A stretch of 64,000 nucleotides of DNA, taken from assembly GCA_030411725.1 (NCBI GenBank), contig MU839828.1, positions 2,604,001-2,668,000 on the forward strand. Reading direction: 5' to 3'. The stretch is from Echria macrotheca (lineage: Eukaryota; Ascomycota; Sordariomycetes; Sordariales; Schizotheciaceae). Numbering within the stretch: position 1 is the stretch's first letter; each line of letters begins with the position of its first letter. A program made the position numbers and the translations under genes. Shown one piece after another: positions 54,793 to 64,000 of the stretch. Under the pieces are notes generated by a model. That model saw only the letters and a program-made list of their open reading frames with translations. It had not been told where the DNA came from and did not search any database.

Positions 54793-56368
54793 ATGGCTTC
54801 TCGCAAGCTCCAGGTTACCCTGAGTCTACTGGCTCTTTTCATTTCCCTTACCCATGCATTTAGCTGGAGAGCAGAGAAGAAACCGGCCCAAGGTAAGCCG
54901 CCCTCCCCAACTCGTTTTCCAACCCACTTACACCGCCAGATAAACCATCTAGTCTCTCGAACAGAGACTTGCATCTTCAGAACATCTTCACAGTGGCGCT
55001 CAATGAACTCCAAGAACTCGAGTCGGAGCCGCTCTGCCACCGAGTGGCCGCCCGTCTTCTGGTCAACAACTGCCAGCTTATCGACGGCAAGGACGAGGCC
55101 ACGATTCTAACTGACAGCGGCCGCCAAGTGCGAGACTTTGTCGACTCCTATGCCGCCAGTCTGGCTATTTGCGATCTCGAGCGAGGCAGCTTCGTCATTC
55201 CCCGCGAATGCGCCAAGTTTCGCGAGAACTCGCTCAGCCAGATCGCCATCCGTAGCCATCCACAGCTCCACGTCAGCCCCAACGAAATCGGGTTCTGTCT
55301 GTCGGCATTGGCCGCATCCGACGCTGCGTGGAGCACATGGATCAGCTACCGTCACAAGGCATTGCGGTTTTGCGAGGCGGCGAGAGGAGACAATGAGAGA
55401 GGTGAGTGATTGGTTTTTCGCCGCCGGCCATAACTGACAAATCGCAGCGCAGAGCATTCTGGTCTACCAGAAGATCACCAAGGCGATTGCCAAACTGGCT
55501 GAAGGAGTGGAATCTGAGCTTCAGAAGAGAATGGACGAACTCGACACTCGGGTGCGCCAAACTTCTGATAACATTGGGCAGCTATATCCGCATATCGAAC
55601 AGCTAAGAATCGGCCTAGCCCAGGTCGAGAACTATCTCTCCAAAGACTTGAATGCTAAGCTTCGAAATTCTTCGCAGTCCGCTCAGCGAGGCCTCGAAAA
55701 TGCAGAGAATCTACAGCAGCTTCTTGCTTCTCTCTTTGTAAATCTCCGCGAGAGCAGTGCCGAACTTGCCACTGCCCATGAAGTATCAATCAAGCAAGCC
55801 TCTGTCAGGGCAAACGACGAGCTTGGTGCTTTGGTTGCCGTTGTTGCTAATGCGGCTGCCTCTTCGATGGCGCTAGAGCAACAACTCGTAAGTTTTCCAT
55901 CATGATACTGCGGTGGACATCCCCTAACTGATGGAGCAGAAACTCTCCAATGAACAGGCCGCTTCGCTGGGTCAGCGTCAGGATGCTCTCGAGGAGGGCT
56001 TCGAACGGTTACTTGCTTCGACAAAGACCATGGCTAGCGACTCGGAAGCCCATGCGCAAGTGCTCAAGATAGCGGCCAATATCACGAACGACCTCCTCGA
56101 CACGCTCGAAGTCTCCACCGCCACTGTTGAGTCGTTAACTCAATCTCTGGGAACAGCAGGCGTTGGTCATTGGTGGAGCTTCATTTTTTATCCGGCGGTG
56201 ACCCTGGTTCTGGGGTCTTACGGACTCGAACCGTCGATGACACGGAACCTTGCCCTCATTGCAATTGGGGAGGCTATTGCCTTCATTACTACCACACCAT
56301 CTTTCGATCTGCCGGGAAGAGAATATTTCACTAAGCGCTTCGCTCCGGTCGGTGACGAGGAGATGTGA
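54793..56368 (+). CDS. Nuclear fusion (karyogamy) protein, Kar5/Tht1 family
   Basis: Four exons: 54793-54892, 54940-55401, 55448-55887, 55940-56368, encoding 476 residues with consistent phases. Signal peptide: RKLQVTLSLLALFISLTHAF. A cysteine-bearing luminal domain (~45-185) includes EPLCHRVAARLLVNNC, LAICDLERG, IPRECAKF and GFCLSALA, the spacing expected of the Kar5/Tht1/GEX1 cysteine-rich domain. A long coiled coil (~200-390) follows. Two C-terminal membrane segments are seen, around WWSFIFYPAVTLVLGSYGL and NLALIAIGEAIAFITT, with a short tail. In yeasts these proteins sit in the nuclear envelope/ER and drive nuclear fusion after mating, so a role in ascus development is inferred here. The family call rests on domain order and cysteine pattern, since primary identity in this family is low. 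Confidence 0.85.
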
Positions 56369-56780
56369 TCTTCTCGGGCTGCTCAGATATCATACTTTGG
56401 GGTCTGGTTGTACAGTGCATACGCATAGGAACTTGGGGCACTTTGGAGGGACGGGAAGGAACATGATACTCTCTTTTATCTATGCCAGGCGAATGCAGAT
56501 TTATATGCTGCCAAATAGAACATATGAATATAAATATTCATCGACAGTTCTCTGGTGTTGCGAGATGGCTGTAGTCTCGATGAGTGTGACAGTGGTACTC
56601 TGGTGTCCGTGTTGATTGACAGATTCTGAGAGACCTCGTTTTATTCAGAGATCTTTTCATTCAGCCTAACCAGGCCCGTAGTTGTCGTGGCGGCAACGTT
56701 GTCGAGGTTTGTTGCAATTGCGAAACACTTGGCTGGCTAGCCGCTATAATATGGTTACCGGCGTCACTATTTCAACAACA
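56369..56780. other. Spacer KAR5 / tRNA-His
   Basis: About 410 bp; likely KAR5 3' UTR and tRNA upstream sequence. Nothing else was recognised. Confidence 0.45.
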
Positions 56781-56869
56781 GGGATTGTAGTATAGTGGTC
56801 AGTACTTCTCGTTGTGGTTATTCGACACAGCGATCCGAGAGGACCCAGGTTCGATTCCTGGCAATCCCA
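56781..56869 (+). tRNA. tRNA-His (anticodon GTG) with 17-nt intron
   Basis: Cloverleaf folded by hand. Acceptor stem GGGATTG/CAATCCC pairs perfectly over seven bases, with discriminator A. The D arm is GTATAGTGGTCAGTAC (A box). The anticodon stem is TCTCG/CGAGA with loop TT-GTG-GC, anticodon at 56814-56816. The T arm is CCAGG-TTCGATT-CCTGG (B box). The intron at 56818-56834 lies after G37, the standard position for nuclear tRNA introns. The extra 5' G of histidine tRNAs is added after transcription in eukaryotes, so its absence is expected. A T-run (56872-56876) follows as pol III terminator. The anticodon arm matches the yeast tRNA-His pattern (CGTTGTGGCCG after splicing). Confidence 0.95.
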
Positions 56870-56871
56870 AC

Positions 56872-56876
56872 TTTTT
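56872..56876 (+). terminator. RNA polymerase III T-run terminator of tRNA-His
   Basis: Five T directly after the tRNA 3' end (CAACTTTTTGC). This is the minimal length for efficient pol III termination in fungi. Confidence 0.7.
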
Positions 56877-57117
56877 GCCCTTTCACTCCAGACTCCTGCA
56901 AAGTCCATTCGCCAAGGACCAACGACCAACCACCTCGATTCTTTTTGCGTTCAACCAATTGAATGACTGTTGGGTTTGGGAGATGCTCATCCAGACAATC
57001 ACCTGATTTGCGGTGAGGGATAAGATGGAGCTCAGCTTAACTCTTACCTTTTGAACGGGCCTGATTTCTACTTCTTGATACGTTAAACAGGCGAAGTGAG
57101 TGTGGGTGAACAAAACA

Positions 57118-58008
57118 TGGCGGGCACACTCGAGCAGTTCATCCGGTTCGGAACCGACGCTTGTAAGTACTAACTCACGCATGCATCCAAGCCGGTAGGT
57201 ATCAAACTGACTGACTGATGTGTAACCGCCAGCCGGCCTGGAACGCACCTTCCGCCTCCTCCAAGCGCTCGCGCAAACCTTGCTCTTCTTCCTGCCCGCC
57301 CGGGCTCTACTCTTTCGCCTCCTCACAGACTGGGTCTGGATCTGGAACGCGGCGGCCGACGAGGACACGGCCAAGCTTGAGACCGCGACGCTCGCCGCCC
57401 TCGGCGACCTGCGCGCGCGCTTCGCGCTCGGCAGGCGGTTCTTTAGGGTGTTTCGGTTTCTTGAGTCGTTCAGCGCCGCGTGGGCGCTGTTACCAGTGGC
57501 CAGAGAGGGCGGTGGGGTGTTGACGTGGCTCGAGATCTCGGCGCGGTCGTTTAATGGGATGTATCTGCTGCTTGAGACGCTGCATTTCCCGGAGGCGTTG
57601 GGGATTGGGGGGGTTAGTGTCTGGGGCGCGGAGAGGGCGAGGGTTTTGCATGTTGAGGGGCAGAGGTTTTGGTTTTTTGCGTTGGTTTGTGGTGTCATGG
57701 TGGGCGTGGGGAGGGTTGTTGAGCTTTGGGGACAGGAACGGGGACAGGAGCAGGGAGGGGTGCAGGATGGGGAGAAGAAGGAAAAAGATTTGGAGGAGGT
57801 GAGGAAGAAGAGGAGGGAGGTTATGAGGCGGACGCTGCGGAGGTTGGTTGCTGATGTTCTTGATCTTGCTGTCCCCGGTGCTGTGGTCGGGTGGGTGCCC
57901 GTCTCGCCCGGGGTGGTGGGGGTTATGATGCTGGGGAGTACGTGGTTGACGGCGGCGGAGGTTTGGGAGCGGTGTGGTAGGGAGATCGATGCTGGGAAGT
58001 CTACATAG
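57118..58008 (+). CDS. Pex11-family peroxisomal membrane protein
   Basis: Two exons, 57118-57163 and 57233-58008, give 273 residues; the junction reads FGTDA|SGLERTFRLLQ. The N-terminal amphipathic helix pattern (LEQFIRFGTDASGLERTFRLLQALAQ) is that of Pex11 proteins, which remodel peroxisomal membranes during proliferation. A hydrophobic segment ~105-130 and a second near residues 175-195 (WFFALVCGVMVGVGRVVEL) are present. A charged Glu/Lys/Arg linker (~200-225) follows. A final hydrophobic C-terminal stretch (AVPGAVVGWVPVSPGVVGVMML) resembles the Pex11 C-terminal membrane anchor. It is most like the fungal PEX11B/C-type paralogues rather than the main PEX11; that sub-assignment is a guess. 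Codons in the 3' half are strongly G/T-rich. Confidence 0.8.
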
Positions 58009-58613
58009 CTACAGGATACTATTGTGAAAACGAAGCACTTGGTTACACTATATATTTGTGGAGGAGCACGATGATCCAGGTATTCCGTGGAGTCTTGAAA
58101 GTGTCTTGCAATCAGTACTTCAAGCCATTGCAGCCGAGGCCGTTAACATTCACCCTGATATCTTGAGAGTTTCCATATTAATACAGAGATCCTCTACTCT
58201 TCAAACGATCTCATACTGGTAAGGCGTCTCGAACTCATCTGAAGGTCACTCAGTCGGGTACAAACGCGGATCCCGGACCAATGGCTTGGCGCGGCCGGCT
58301 TGCCCCGCACGCTAACCCTGCAGGCACAAAGTGGGGACTCCTGGCAGAAAAAAAAAGGCGGTCAGTCGCAATCGTTGCCGCCATTCAACAAGCACATGAA
58401 ATTTTTCCATCGCAACAACAAGCTTGCCTCTATTTAAGGCGCCACTTCCACGCGTCAATTGGTCGTAGGAAGCCGGTCCCATCAACTCAGCAAACCCCCT
58501 CCAACGAAAACCGCCTCATGTCAGGACCGCCGGCCTGGCTCTTCTCTAACAATCCCTCCATCACCTCCAACCCGAAACCCACCGCAACCACATCCACGAC
58601 CAACGCTAGCACG
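58009..58613. other. Intergenic region and possible extended N-terminus of the LisH gene
   Basis: The reading frame of the next gene stays open back to an ATG at 58281, with another ATG at 58518. That stretch has poly-purine and low-complexity content and is taken as leader. Otherwise empty. Confidence 0.45.
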
Positions 58614-59900
58614 ATGGCGAAGTCCAAGCCTAATGGCGATAAGAAGGCGGCCGCAGCCGCCTCGAAAGTCAAGCCGCAGCCCCCCGCCCAGCTGATGAAC
58701 CTCGTCGAGGATTTCCTCTCGGAGCACAATTTCGACGGCGCCCACCGCGAGTTCACCAAGCAGCGCGCAAAGAAGGGCTGGGTGGAGAAAAAGACGGACA
58801 AAACCAAGGCCGACAAGGAGCACCATTCACTCGTCAATGTGTTTCAGACATGGGAGACATCATTGAACAAGACAGGCACGGAGAACGGTGTCAAGGACAA
58901 GATCGCAAAGGTCACGACGGTCAGCAGCACGGACAGCAGCAGCGAGTCGTCGGATTCGTCGAGTAGCGACGAGGAAGAAGAAGATGATGTCGATATGAAG
59001 GATGCACCGGAGGAGTCTGACAGTTCCGAGTCAAGCAGCAGCAGCAGCAGTAGTAGCGAGAGCAGTGACAGCGAGAGCGAAAGCGACAGCGAGGAGGAGG
59101 AGGCCCCCGTGGCCAAGTTACACCCCGCCGCTGCGAACCCGCTGAAACGCAAGGCCGAGTCGTCGAGCGAATCTTCATCGAATTCCGATTCCGACTCTGA
59201 CTCTAGCTCGTCTGAGGATGATGCCCGGCCGGTCAAGAGGGTTAAGGCTTCCCCTTCAAGCTCGGATGCAGAATCGGACACGTCGTCATCGGATTCCGAG
59301 TCAAGCTCCAGTTCCGACTCCGACTCCGACTCCGATTCGGATTCCGACTCGGAAGCGGAAAAGAAGGCGGCTGTAAAAGAGGTGGCCAAGGCGGCTGCCG
59401 TCCCTCTCCCGGCGAACAGCGACTCGAGCTCCTCCAGCAGCGAGAGCGACAGCGATTCCTCGTCCGACTCCGAATCATCCAGCGACGACGAGAAGCCAGC
59501 GAAGAAGCCGGAGCCGGCTGCTGGGAAGACAGACGTCCCGTCGGGCAAAAACTCGGAGACTTCAGCCACGGTCGGCAACACATCGCCCGAGATCTTCCCC
59601 GTGGGCACGTTTGCCCCTCTGCCGCCGGACCCGCAGGTCAAGGTGAACAACCGCGGGAAGGGAAACAACGAGAAGAAGACTATCGAACCGTTTTCGCGAG
59701 TCCGCAAGGATGTTAAGGTCGACCCGCGGCTCTCGTCCAACGCGTTCGCCGGACACGACTGGGGCCGCAAGGCGCACGAGGATCTTATTGTGACCAAGGG
59801 CAAGAACTTCACCAAGGAGAAGAACAAGAAGAAGAAGGGCAGCTACCGGGGCGGGCGGATTGATACCGATGCCAAGGGCGGCATCAAGTTTGATGACTAG
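58614..59900 (+). CDS. LisH-domain nucleolar phosphoprotein, Srp40/Nopp140-like
   Basis: Intronless, 428 residues from the ATG at 58614 (CACGATGGCG). After a Lys/Ala-rich start, a LisH motif at ~24-57 (QLMNLVEDFLSEHNFDGAHR) supports dimerisation. The middle (~105-310) is an alternation of Ser/Asp/Glu acidic runs with Lys-rich basic spacers (VKRVKASPSS; EKKAAVKEVAKAA), the Nopp140/Srp40 layout and a likely CK2 phosphorylation target. The C-terminus (~360-428) contains the conserved SRP40 C-terminal domain: EPFSRVRKDVKVDPRLSSN, FAGHDWGRKAHEDL and a Lys-rich KNKKKKGSYRGG end. In yeast and animals these proteins chaperone snoRNPs in the nucleolus. Starts at 58281 or 58518 would add 111 or 32 residues without clear features. 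Confidence 0.87.
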   Translation: MAKSKPNGDKKAAAAASKVKPQPPAQLMNLVEDFLSEHNFDGAHREFTKQRAKKGWVEKKTDKTKADKEHHSLVNVFQTWETSLNKTGTENGVKDKIAKVTTVSSTDSSSESSDSSSSDEEEEDDVDMKDAPEESDSSESSSSSSSSSESSDSESESDSEEEEAPVAKLHPAAANPLKRKAESSSESSSNSDSDSDSSSSEDDARPVKRVKASPSSSDAESDTSSSDSESSSSSDSDSDSDSDSDSEAEKKAAVKEVAKAAAVPLPANSDSSSSSSESDSDSSSDSESSSDDEKPAKKPEPAAGKTDVPSGKNSETSATVGNTSPEIFPVGTFAPLPPDPQVKVNNRGKGNNEKKTIEPFSRVRKDVKVDPRLSSNAFAGHDWGRKAHEDLIVTKGKNFTKEKNKKKKGSYRGGRIDTDAKGGIKFDD

Positions 59901-62812
59901 AAGGCGAAAATTCTCTTGATTCACGGCCTGCGTTGGGAAGAGTACTGGTCGATGAGATTTAGGTGCTGTTCCGGGTACAGGGAGGTTGCAGAGCATCCTG
60001 CTCGCTTCGCAAGACTGGGAGAAGCGGTTCATAGTGGTGCGGCGTTGAAGGTTTTGAGGATTGCTGGCGATAAATTCAGATAAGACTTCATTAAGTAGAT
60101 GAGGTAGAGCAAAAGAGAAGCGACCAAAGTAGACTTTGCTGGGGTGATGGGCTATCAGGCTTTGACCAGGTGAGCGTAAGGTGTATGGACATCCCCGTTC
60201 TGACCATGATACTCAACTTTTGATACCGACTCAAACATCTACCTAGCTATGTATCCAAGACTCCACTACTGGTTGCAATGCTTTCTGAGTTTCATATTCC
60301 TCGTCGATATGATTTACATATGACGGAGACTCTAGACTCTCGGGAGACATGGGGTTGACGTGAAGCGGCGAGCTGTCTTTGAAAACAGCCTAGGAGATAA
60401 ATGGCTGTCTATTTATTATTCAAGACAGCATTTAAAGGCATGAAGATCCTGCATAAACAAGTTCGTAACAACCTCTGAGGTTCTACCGCGGTTGAGCGGC
60501 CGGTATGGTTCGGTTACACGAGATGGTTTTCAAAGCGGCATAGTTATTAGAATAGTTCTGTTACAAGCCTGACTCGAATTTACTTGTTACTACATACTGA
60601 GCGGCCCACCAGCGATCAAGCGGCGACGAATAGTCGATTCCCAGAGGATAAGTAGGATGGATGCCTGGCTAGTTTTTCCGTTCGGGTTTGAAAGATCGGA
60701 AAATGATTTCTTTGTCGTGGGTTCGGCGAAGGCTCATCACCAGCGTGCCACCGTATATAGTCTGGCTTTTTGGCGGCGAAGCATTTCTCAACAAGCCTGG
60801 CGATCAAAATAACCAGACTAGGTTCCACGCGAATAGTCCACGAGAGCAAGGTTCCTGTTTGAAAACCCAAGGCTCCAAGGCACAAAAAAATTGATCCTGT
60901 GCCTTGTTGGTGGCAGTAGTCTGACACGGAAGCCCAACCGGTCACGACGTGTCCCGGATATTTGGGACGAACGTGTTGCCCTGCCCCTGGCTGGCTGGTT
61001 GGCTGGCTAACCCCCCGGTCCTCCCCTGATGAGTCTCATCAGAGGTCGACAGGTTTTTCGTTTCCACTTTCCAGGCTGTGTGTGTCGCGAAGATCGTGAG
61101 TGGGCCAGTCTGGGGATTCTAAACTCCCGAGTTTGGATGCAGGTGTACCTTAGAGTGGGGCCCCACATCCGGTCTAGGACCGGGAGAGATGAACTTGCGC
61201 CCCTGACGAGGGGCCGTCGGAGGGACGGATCTCGGGCGATATGCCATTGAGAGACCGTTCGTGCTTCATTTGGGGTGTCAGGGGTGTAGTGTCGTGATGT
61301 TGAGGCCGAGCGGGCAGACTGCGAGTCGGTTTGATTGTGGACATTGGACTCTTTGGTTTTCTTGGATTATGGGTTGAACATGGGTGGAAGACCAATAAAT
61401 GAATCCAAGCTGTAGTTACAGACTGTCAGAATGCTAGGTAGCTTCCGACGGTCTGTCTATCTGAAAGGGCATGATATATTCACTCGCCCTGACGACGGAC
61501 GAACGACTTGCATGTAGTCGCTGGTCCCAGCCAAGCATGCCTCTCACATTCGTCCAGCTGAGCATGCAGAAAATCAGAATGCTGAGCGTCTGTACGATAT
61601 GTGAGCCAGAACCAATTGCTCCATGACCGCAGCGTAAGTTCCGAGGCGAACCGAAGGGCTGCTCCTCCAATGTAACGGCGTGGCATCCAGGATGTGTCGT
61701 GATACATCGTCAATCACAAGCTGCAACCACACAAAGTTCTTAGAGCCAGTGACCCAGGATCTGCTCGGGAACTAAATAGACATGGCTTGCCAGCCGAAAT
61801 TGATCACTGCTGGAGATGTTTTCAGACTTGCGACTTTGGACCGCCGGACCGGGAGGCTGGCGGCTCGCTGGGTTGAACCTCAGATGGCCATACTCACCAT
61901 CGAAGGTAGAAGCGCCGACAAGGCATCTTTGGCAACGAAGAGATCCAGTATCCACCAGAATCTCTGTCCATGGAACTTTGGCAACCGCAACATAGCCCGC
62001 GCCTTCCAGTTGATGAGCCGCAGTCTGATGCCTGTCCCCACTGTGACGTGCCTGGTGGAGACTGGTGCTAGGGAAACACACTGTCCCGCGCTCTTTGTTC
62101 TCTGAGTCCCACAAGCAAACACCATCCAGCGTATGCTCATCATCTCAACTGACTCAACTTTGGCTGCCGCCAGGCAAACGACCAGCGCCAAATCATGAGG
62201 GCGAAGCACGTGAAGACAATTGGGTGTCCTCGATGTGGCTCGTGCGCAGGGAGAAAGAGGCTGGTATGTATGTACTCTGTCCAATTATGCACGTGTCGGA
62301 TTTGGATGTGAGATTCGGCTCAGCCCTGGCATGCCGGCTATTCCCACAGTCCTCATCTCGTAGGGCCGCAGGCCCAGGCAGCGCGCGCGCGGCGGCAGCG
62401 GACAGGGGACCAGTCACCACGACCCCGCGGCACCTGCAGTTGGGGGGGCAGGCAGGCTGTCGCAGCTCACCGCGAGTCTCTTGTGTTGTTGTACACCTGC
62501 CCGAACTCTCACGAGCCTCAGAGCCTAATCCCATTGTCTCATGTGCCAGCCTCAACCCATGAGTGTCGCTTATCGCCCTCATCACAGGCTGTCTATATTA
62601 ATCCCCCGGCCCTCTGCATCGGACCGCTGACGCCCCGACTGACGGCCGACGGAGCTTCGCGTAAGTGACATCAGCTCCCAGCTTCGCGACCATCGCATCT
62701 TCACCACTGTCGCAAACCAGCTGTCGCCTTGTCTAGGGCGCCAGCGCACCGTCACAACACACGTACACACGTCGGCATTGCTGCCACCTCACTCTGTTGG
62801 ACGGACGCGCTC
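59901..62812. other. Long intergenic region before the adenosine deaminase gene
   Basis: About 2.9 kb with no supportable gene. Open frames on both strands (for example around 61740-62114 on -) have no motifs and overlap others. A GGCT/GGTT simple repeat lies at ~60986-61009. The last ~150 nt (62650-62812) are pyrimidine-rich leader-like sequence. Confidence 0.5.
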
Positions 62813-64000
62813 ATGGGCATAAGTTGCAGCAGCATCTCGACGGACGCCGACGACGCCAGCCATCGCGATGCAGAAGCTTCGGAAATCACCCAGCAGGGCG
62901 CTGCGACTACAGTATTCCACCAGCTCCGTACCCAATCGCCCATGGCTGACGTCCGGCGTAGAAAACTGCCCCGCGACAAGGAAGCCGATCAGTATGACCT
63001 CGTCAAACCCCTTAATGAGGTGGCCGCCAAAAGGCTGCGGGACGACCCGAATGCGCCCCGGCTGAGGTCCAAATCGAAATCCCCCCGTCTGCTCCCCGAC
63101 GGTGCTGCTTTTGAGACCGTCGAGGCCTACAATGAGGCTCGCAGTCGCGTCCTGCGATTTGAGGGCGCCCTCTCGTTCGACCACCACTGCACGGTATGGG
63201 CCTCCGCGCTTGAGAAGGAGGCAGGCAGGATTCTCCTCCTCGTCAGAGAGCGCGACATCAAGCGCATCTATGAGGCCGCGCCGCCGAGGAGAGGTTATGG
63301 AGGCCAGATGCACCCTCGGTTCTTTGGGGACCACTTCCTCTCCAACTTCGACTTGATCGAGCAGTCAGATCTCTTCAAGATCATTCGCGCCATGCCTAAA
63401 GGCGCTCATCTGCACATACACTTCAACGCCAACCTCTTGCCCAACGTCCTGATCGACATCGCCAAGGGCATGGATCGCATGTTTATTACGAGCGATATAC
63501 CGCTGATAGGCGGCGAGCACGGCGACAGGGACGCGTTCGACCGGTGCAAGATTCAGTTTAGCATCCTCAGCGAGGCTGCTGTGCTCGAGCAGGGCGGGGA
63601 GAGGAACCTGTTCGAGAAGGACTATGAGCCCAGAAAACCAATGCCATTCAAGGATTTTCTCCGCGAATTCGCACATAGGTACCGGTTAGCTCACACACCA
63701 AGCACCAATGGCGACAGCCCAGTCGAGAGCCGGCCCAGGGTACCAGATATTGATGTCGACACTTGGCTCAGGAATAAGCTGGTGTTCGACGAAGAAGAAG
63801 CATACAATCTTCTGCAGACCTCCAATGGGTTGGTATTTCTATGCGATTGTGCTCGCCAGCTAACATACTACCAGGGCCTGGGACAAGTTCAACGGGCGCA
63901 CCCAGATGATGAAGGGCCTGTTCAACTACGAGACAGCCTACACCAAATACACCAGATTATGCTTGGAGGAATTTGCTCAGGACAACATCCAGTACGCCGA
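62813..64000 (+). CDS. ADGF/CECR1-type adenosine deaminase, 5' part (runs off the window)
   Basis: Exon 1 is 62813-63828 and exon 2 starts at 63875 and continues past the window edge. The 46-nt intron has donor GTTGGT and branch GCTAAC, and splicing restores LQTSNGAWDKFNGRTQMM. Over 380 residues are visible. The metal site is MPKGAHLHIHFNANLLPNV (HxH motif of the adenosine/AMP deaminase superfamily). FFGDHFLSNFDLIEQSDLF just before it and FNYETAYTKYTRLCLEEFAQ near the edge fit the secreted-type ADGF subfamily (longer than ordinary adenosine deaminase, with an N-terminal dimerisation region) rather than classical ADA. No convincing signal peptide is seen at the chosen start. The start is provisional: an upstream exon is possible. 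Confidence 0.87.
   Translation, partial: MGISCSSISTDADDASHRDAEASEITQQGAATTVFHQLRTQSPMADVRRRKLPRDKEADQYDLVKPLNEVAAKRLRDDPNAPRLRSKSKSPRLLPDGAAFETVEAYNEARSRVLRFEGALSFDHHCTVWASALEKEAGRILLLVRERDIKRIYEAAPPRRGYGGQMHPRFFGDHFLSNFDLIEQSDLFKIIRAMPKGAHLHIHFNANLLPNVLIDIAKGMDRMFITSDIPLIGGEHGDRDAFDRCKIQFSILSEAAVLEQGGERNLFEKDYEPRKPMPFKDFLREFAHRYRLAHTPSTNGDSPVESRPRVPDIDVDTWLRNKLVFDEEEAYNLLQTSNGLVFLCDCARQLTYYQGLGQVQRAHPDDEGPVQLRDSLHQIHQIMLGGICSGQHPVRR

Noticed and set aside
62193..62585. Open frames on both strands before the adenosine deaminase gene
   Set aside because: Mirror pair of frames in GC-rich DNA with no domain; not supported.

Overview
The window is nuclear DNA of a filamentous ascomycete (Pezizomycotina, most likely a Sordariomycete; species not determinable by eye). 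Support: short introns (about 45-140 nt) with GTRNGT-like donors and CTRAC branch points, GC-rich coding sequence in long intergenic spaces, an HP1 gene, an ABCA-type transporter, a TOK-type potassium channel and a HET-domain gene. I resolved 23 protein-coding genes (one running off the right edge), one intron-bearing tRNA-His, two copies of a ~420 bp inverted-repeat transposon with 8-bp target duplications, and a pair of ~120 bp direct repeats. Splice sites were placed by hand from consensus and reading-frame continuity.

Layout. 0-8.7 kb: a rhodanese + USP deubiquitinase of the Doa4 type (-) faces ESCRT-0 subunit VPS27 (+); both belong to the endosomal ubiquitin-sorting pathway. A histidine-phosphatase-fold protein follows, with a MITE inserted exactly at its stop codon. 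11-19 kb: a KCH-type potassium transporter, a fused PNPOx-like/ferredoxin-reductase-like protein, and NMN adenylyltransferase. 21.6-24 kb: a 55-residue single-pass membrane protein and heterochromatin protein 1 (six exons), both (-). 26.5-33 kb: an uncharacterised zinc-finger/coiled-coil/acidic protein, the second MITE in the opposite orientation, and cytosolic lysyl-tRNA synthetase split into 19 exons. 33.8-42 kb: a full-length ABCA transporter and a TOK1-like two-pore outward rectifier.

43-47 kb looks accessory: a HET-domain protein and an unrecognised coiled-coil protein in tandem on (-). 47.5-58 kb returns to housekeeping and conserved genes: an alpha/beta hydrolase with a probable mitochondrial presequence, a cysteine-rich type I membrane protein, 3'(2'),5'-bisphosphate nucleotidase (Hal2/Met22) with an N-terminal anchor, mitochondrial ribosomal protein uL6m, a Kar5/Tht1 nuclear-fusion protein, tRNA-His(GTG) and a Pex11-family protein. 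58.6-64 kb: a LisH/Srp40 nucleolar protein, a long empty stretch, and the 5' part of an ADGF-type adenosine deaminase.

The strongest candidates for something new are the hAT-like MITE family (including the stop-codon insertion), the very intron-dense lysyl-tRNA synthetase gene with 11-26 nt exons, the HET/coiled-coil tandem, the aspartate substitutions at zinc-ligand positions of the VPS27 FYVE domain, and the two-start arrangement of the Hal2 gene.
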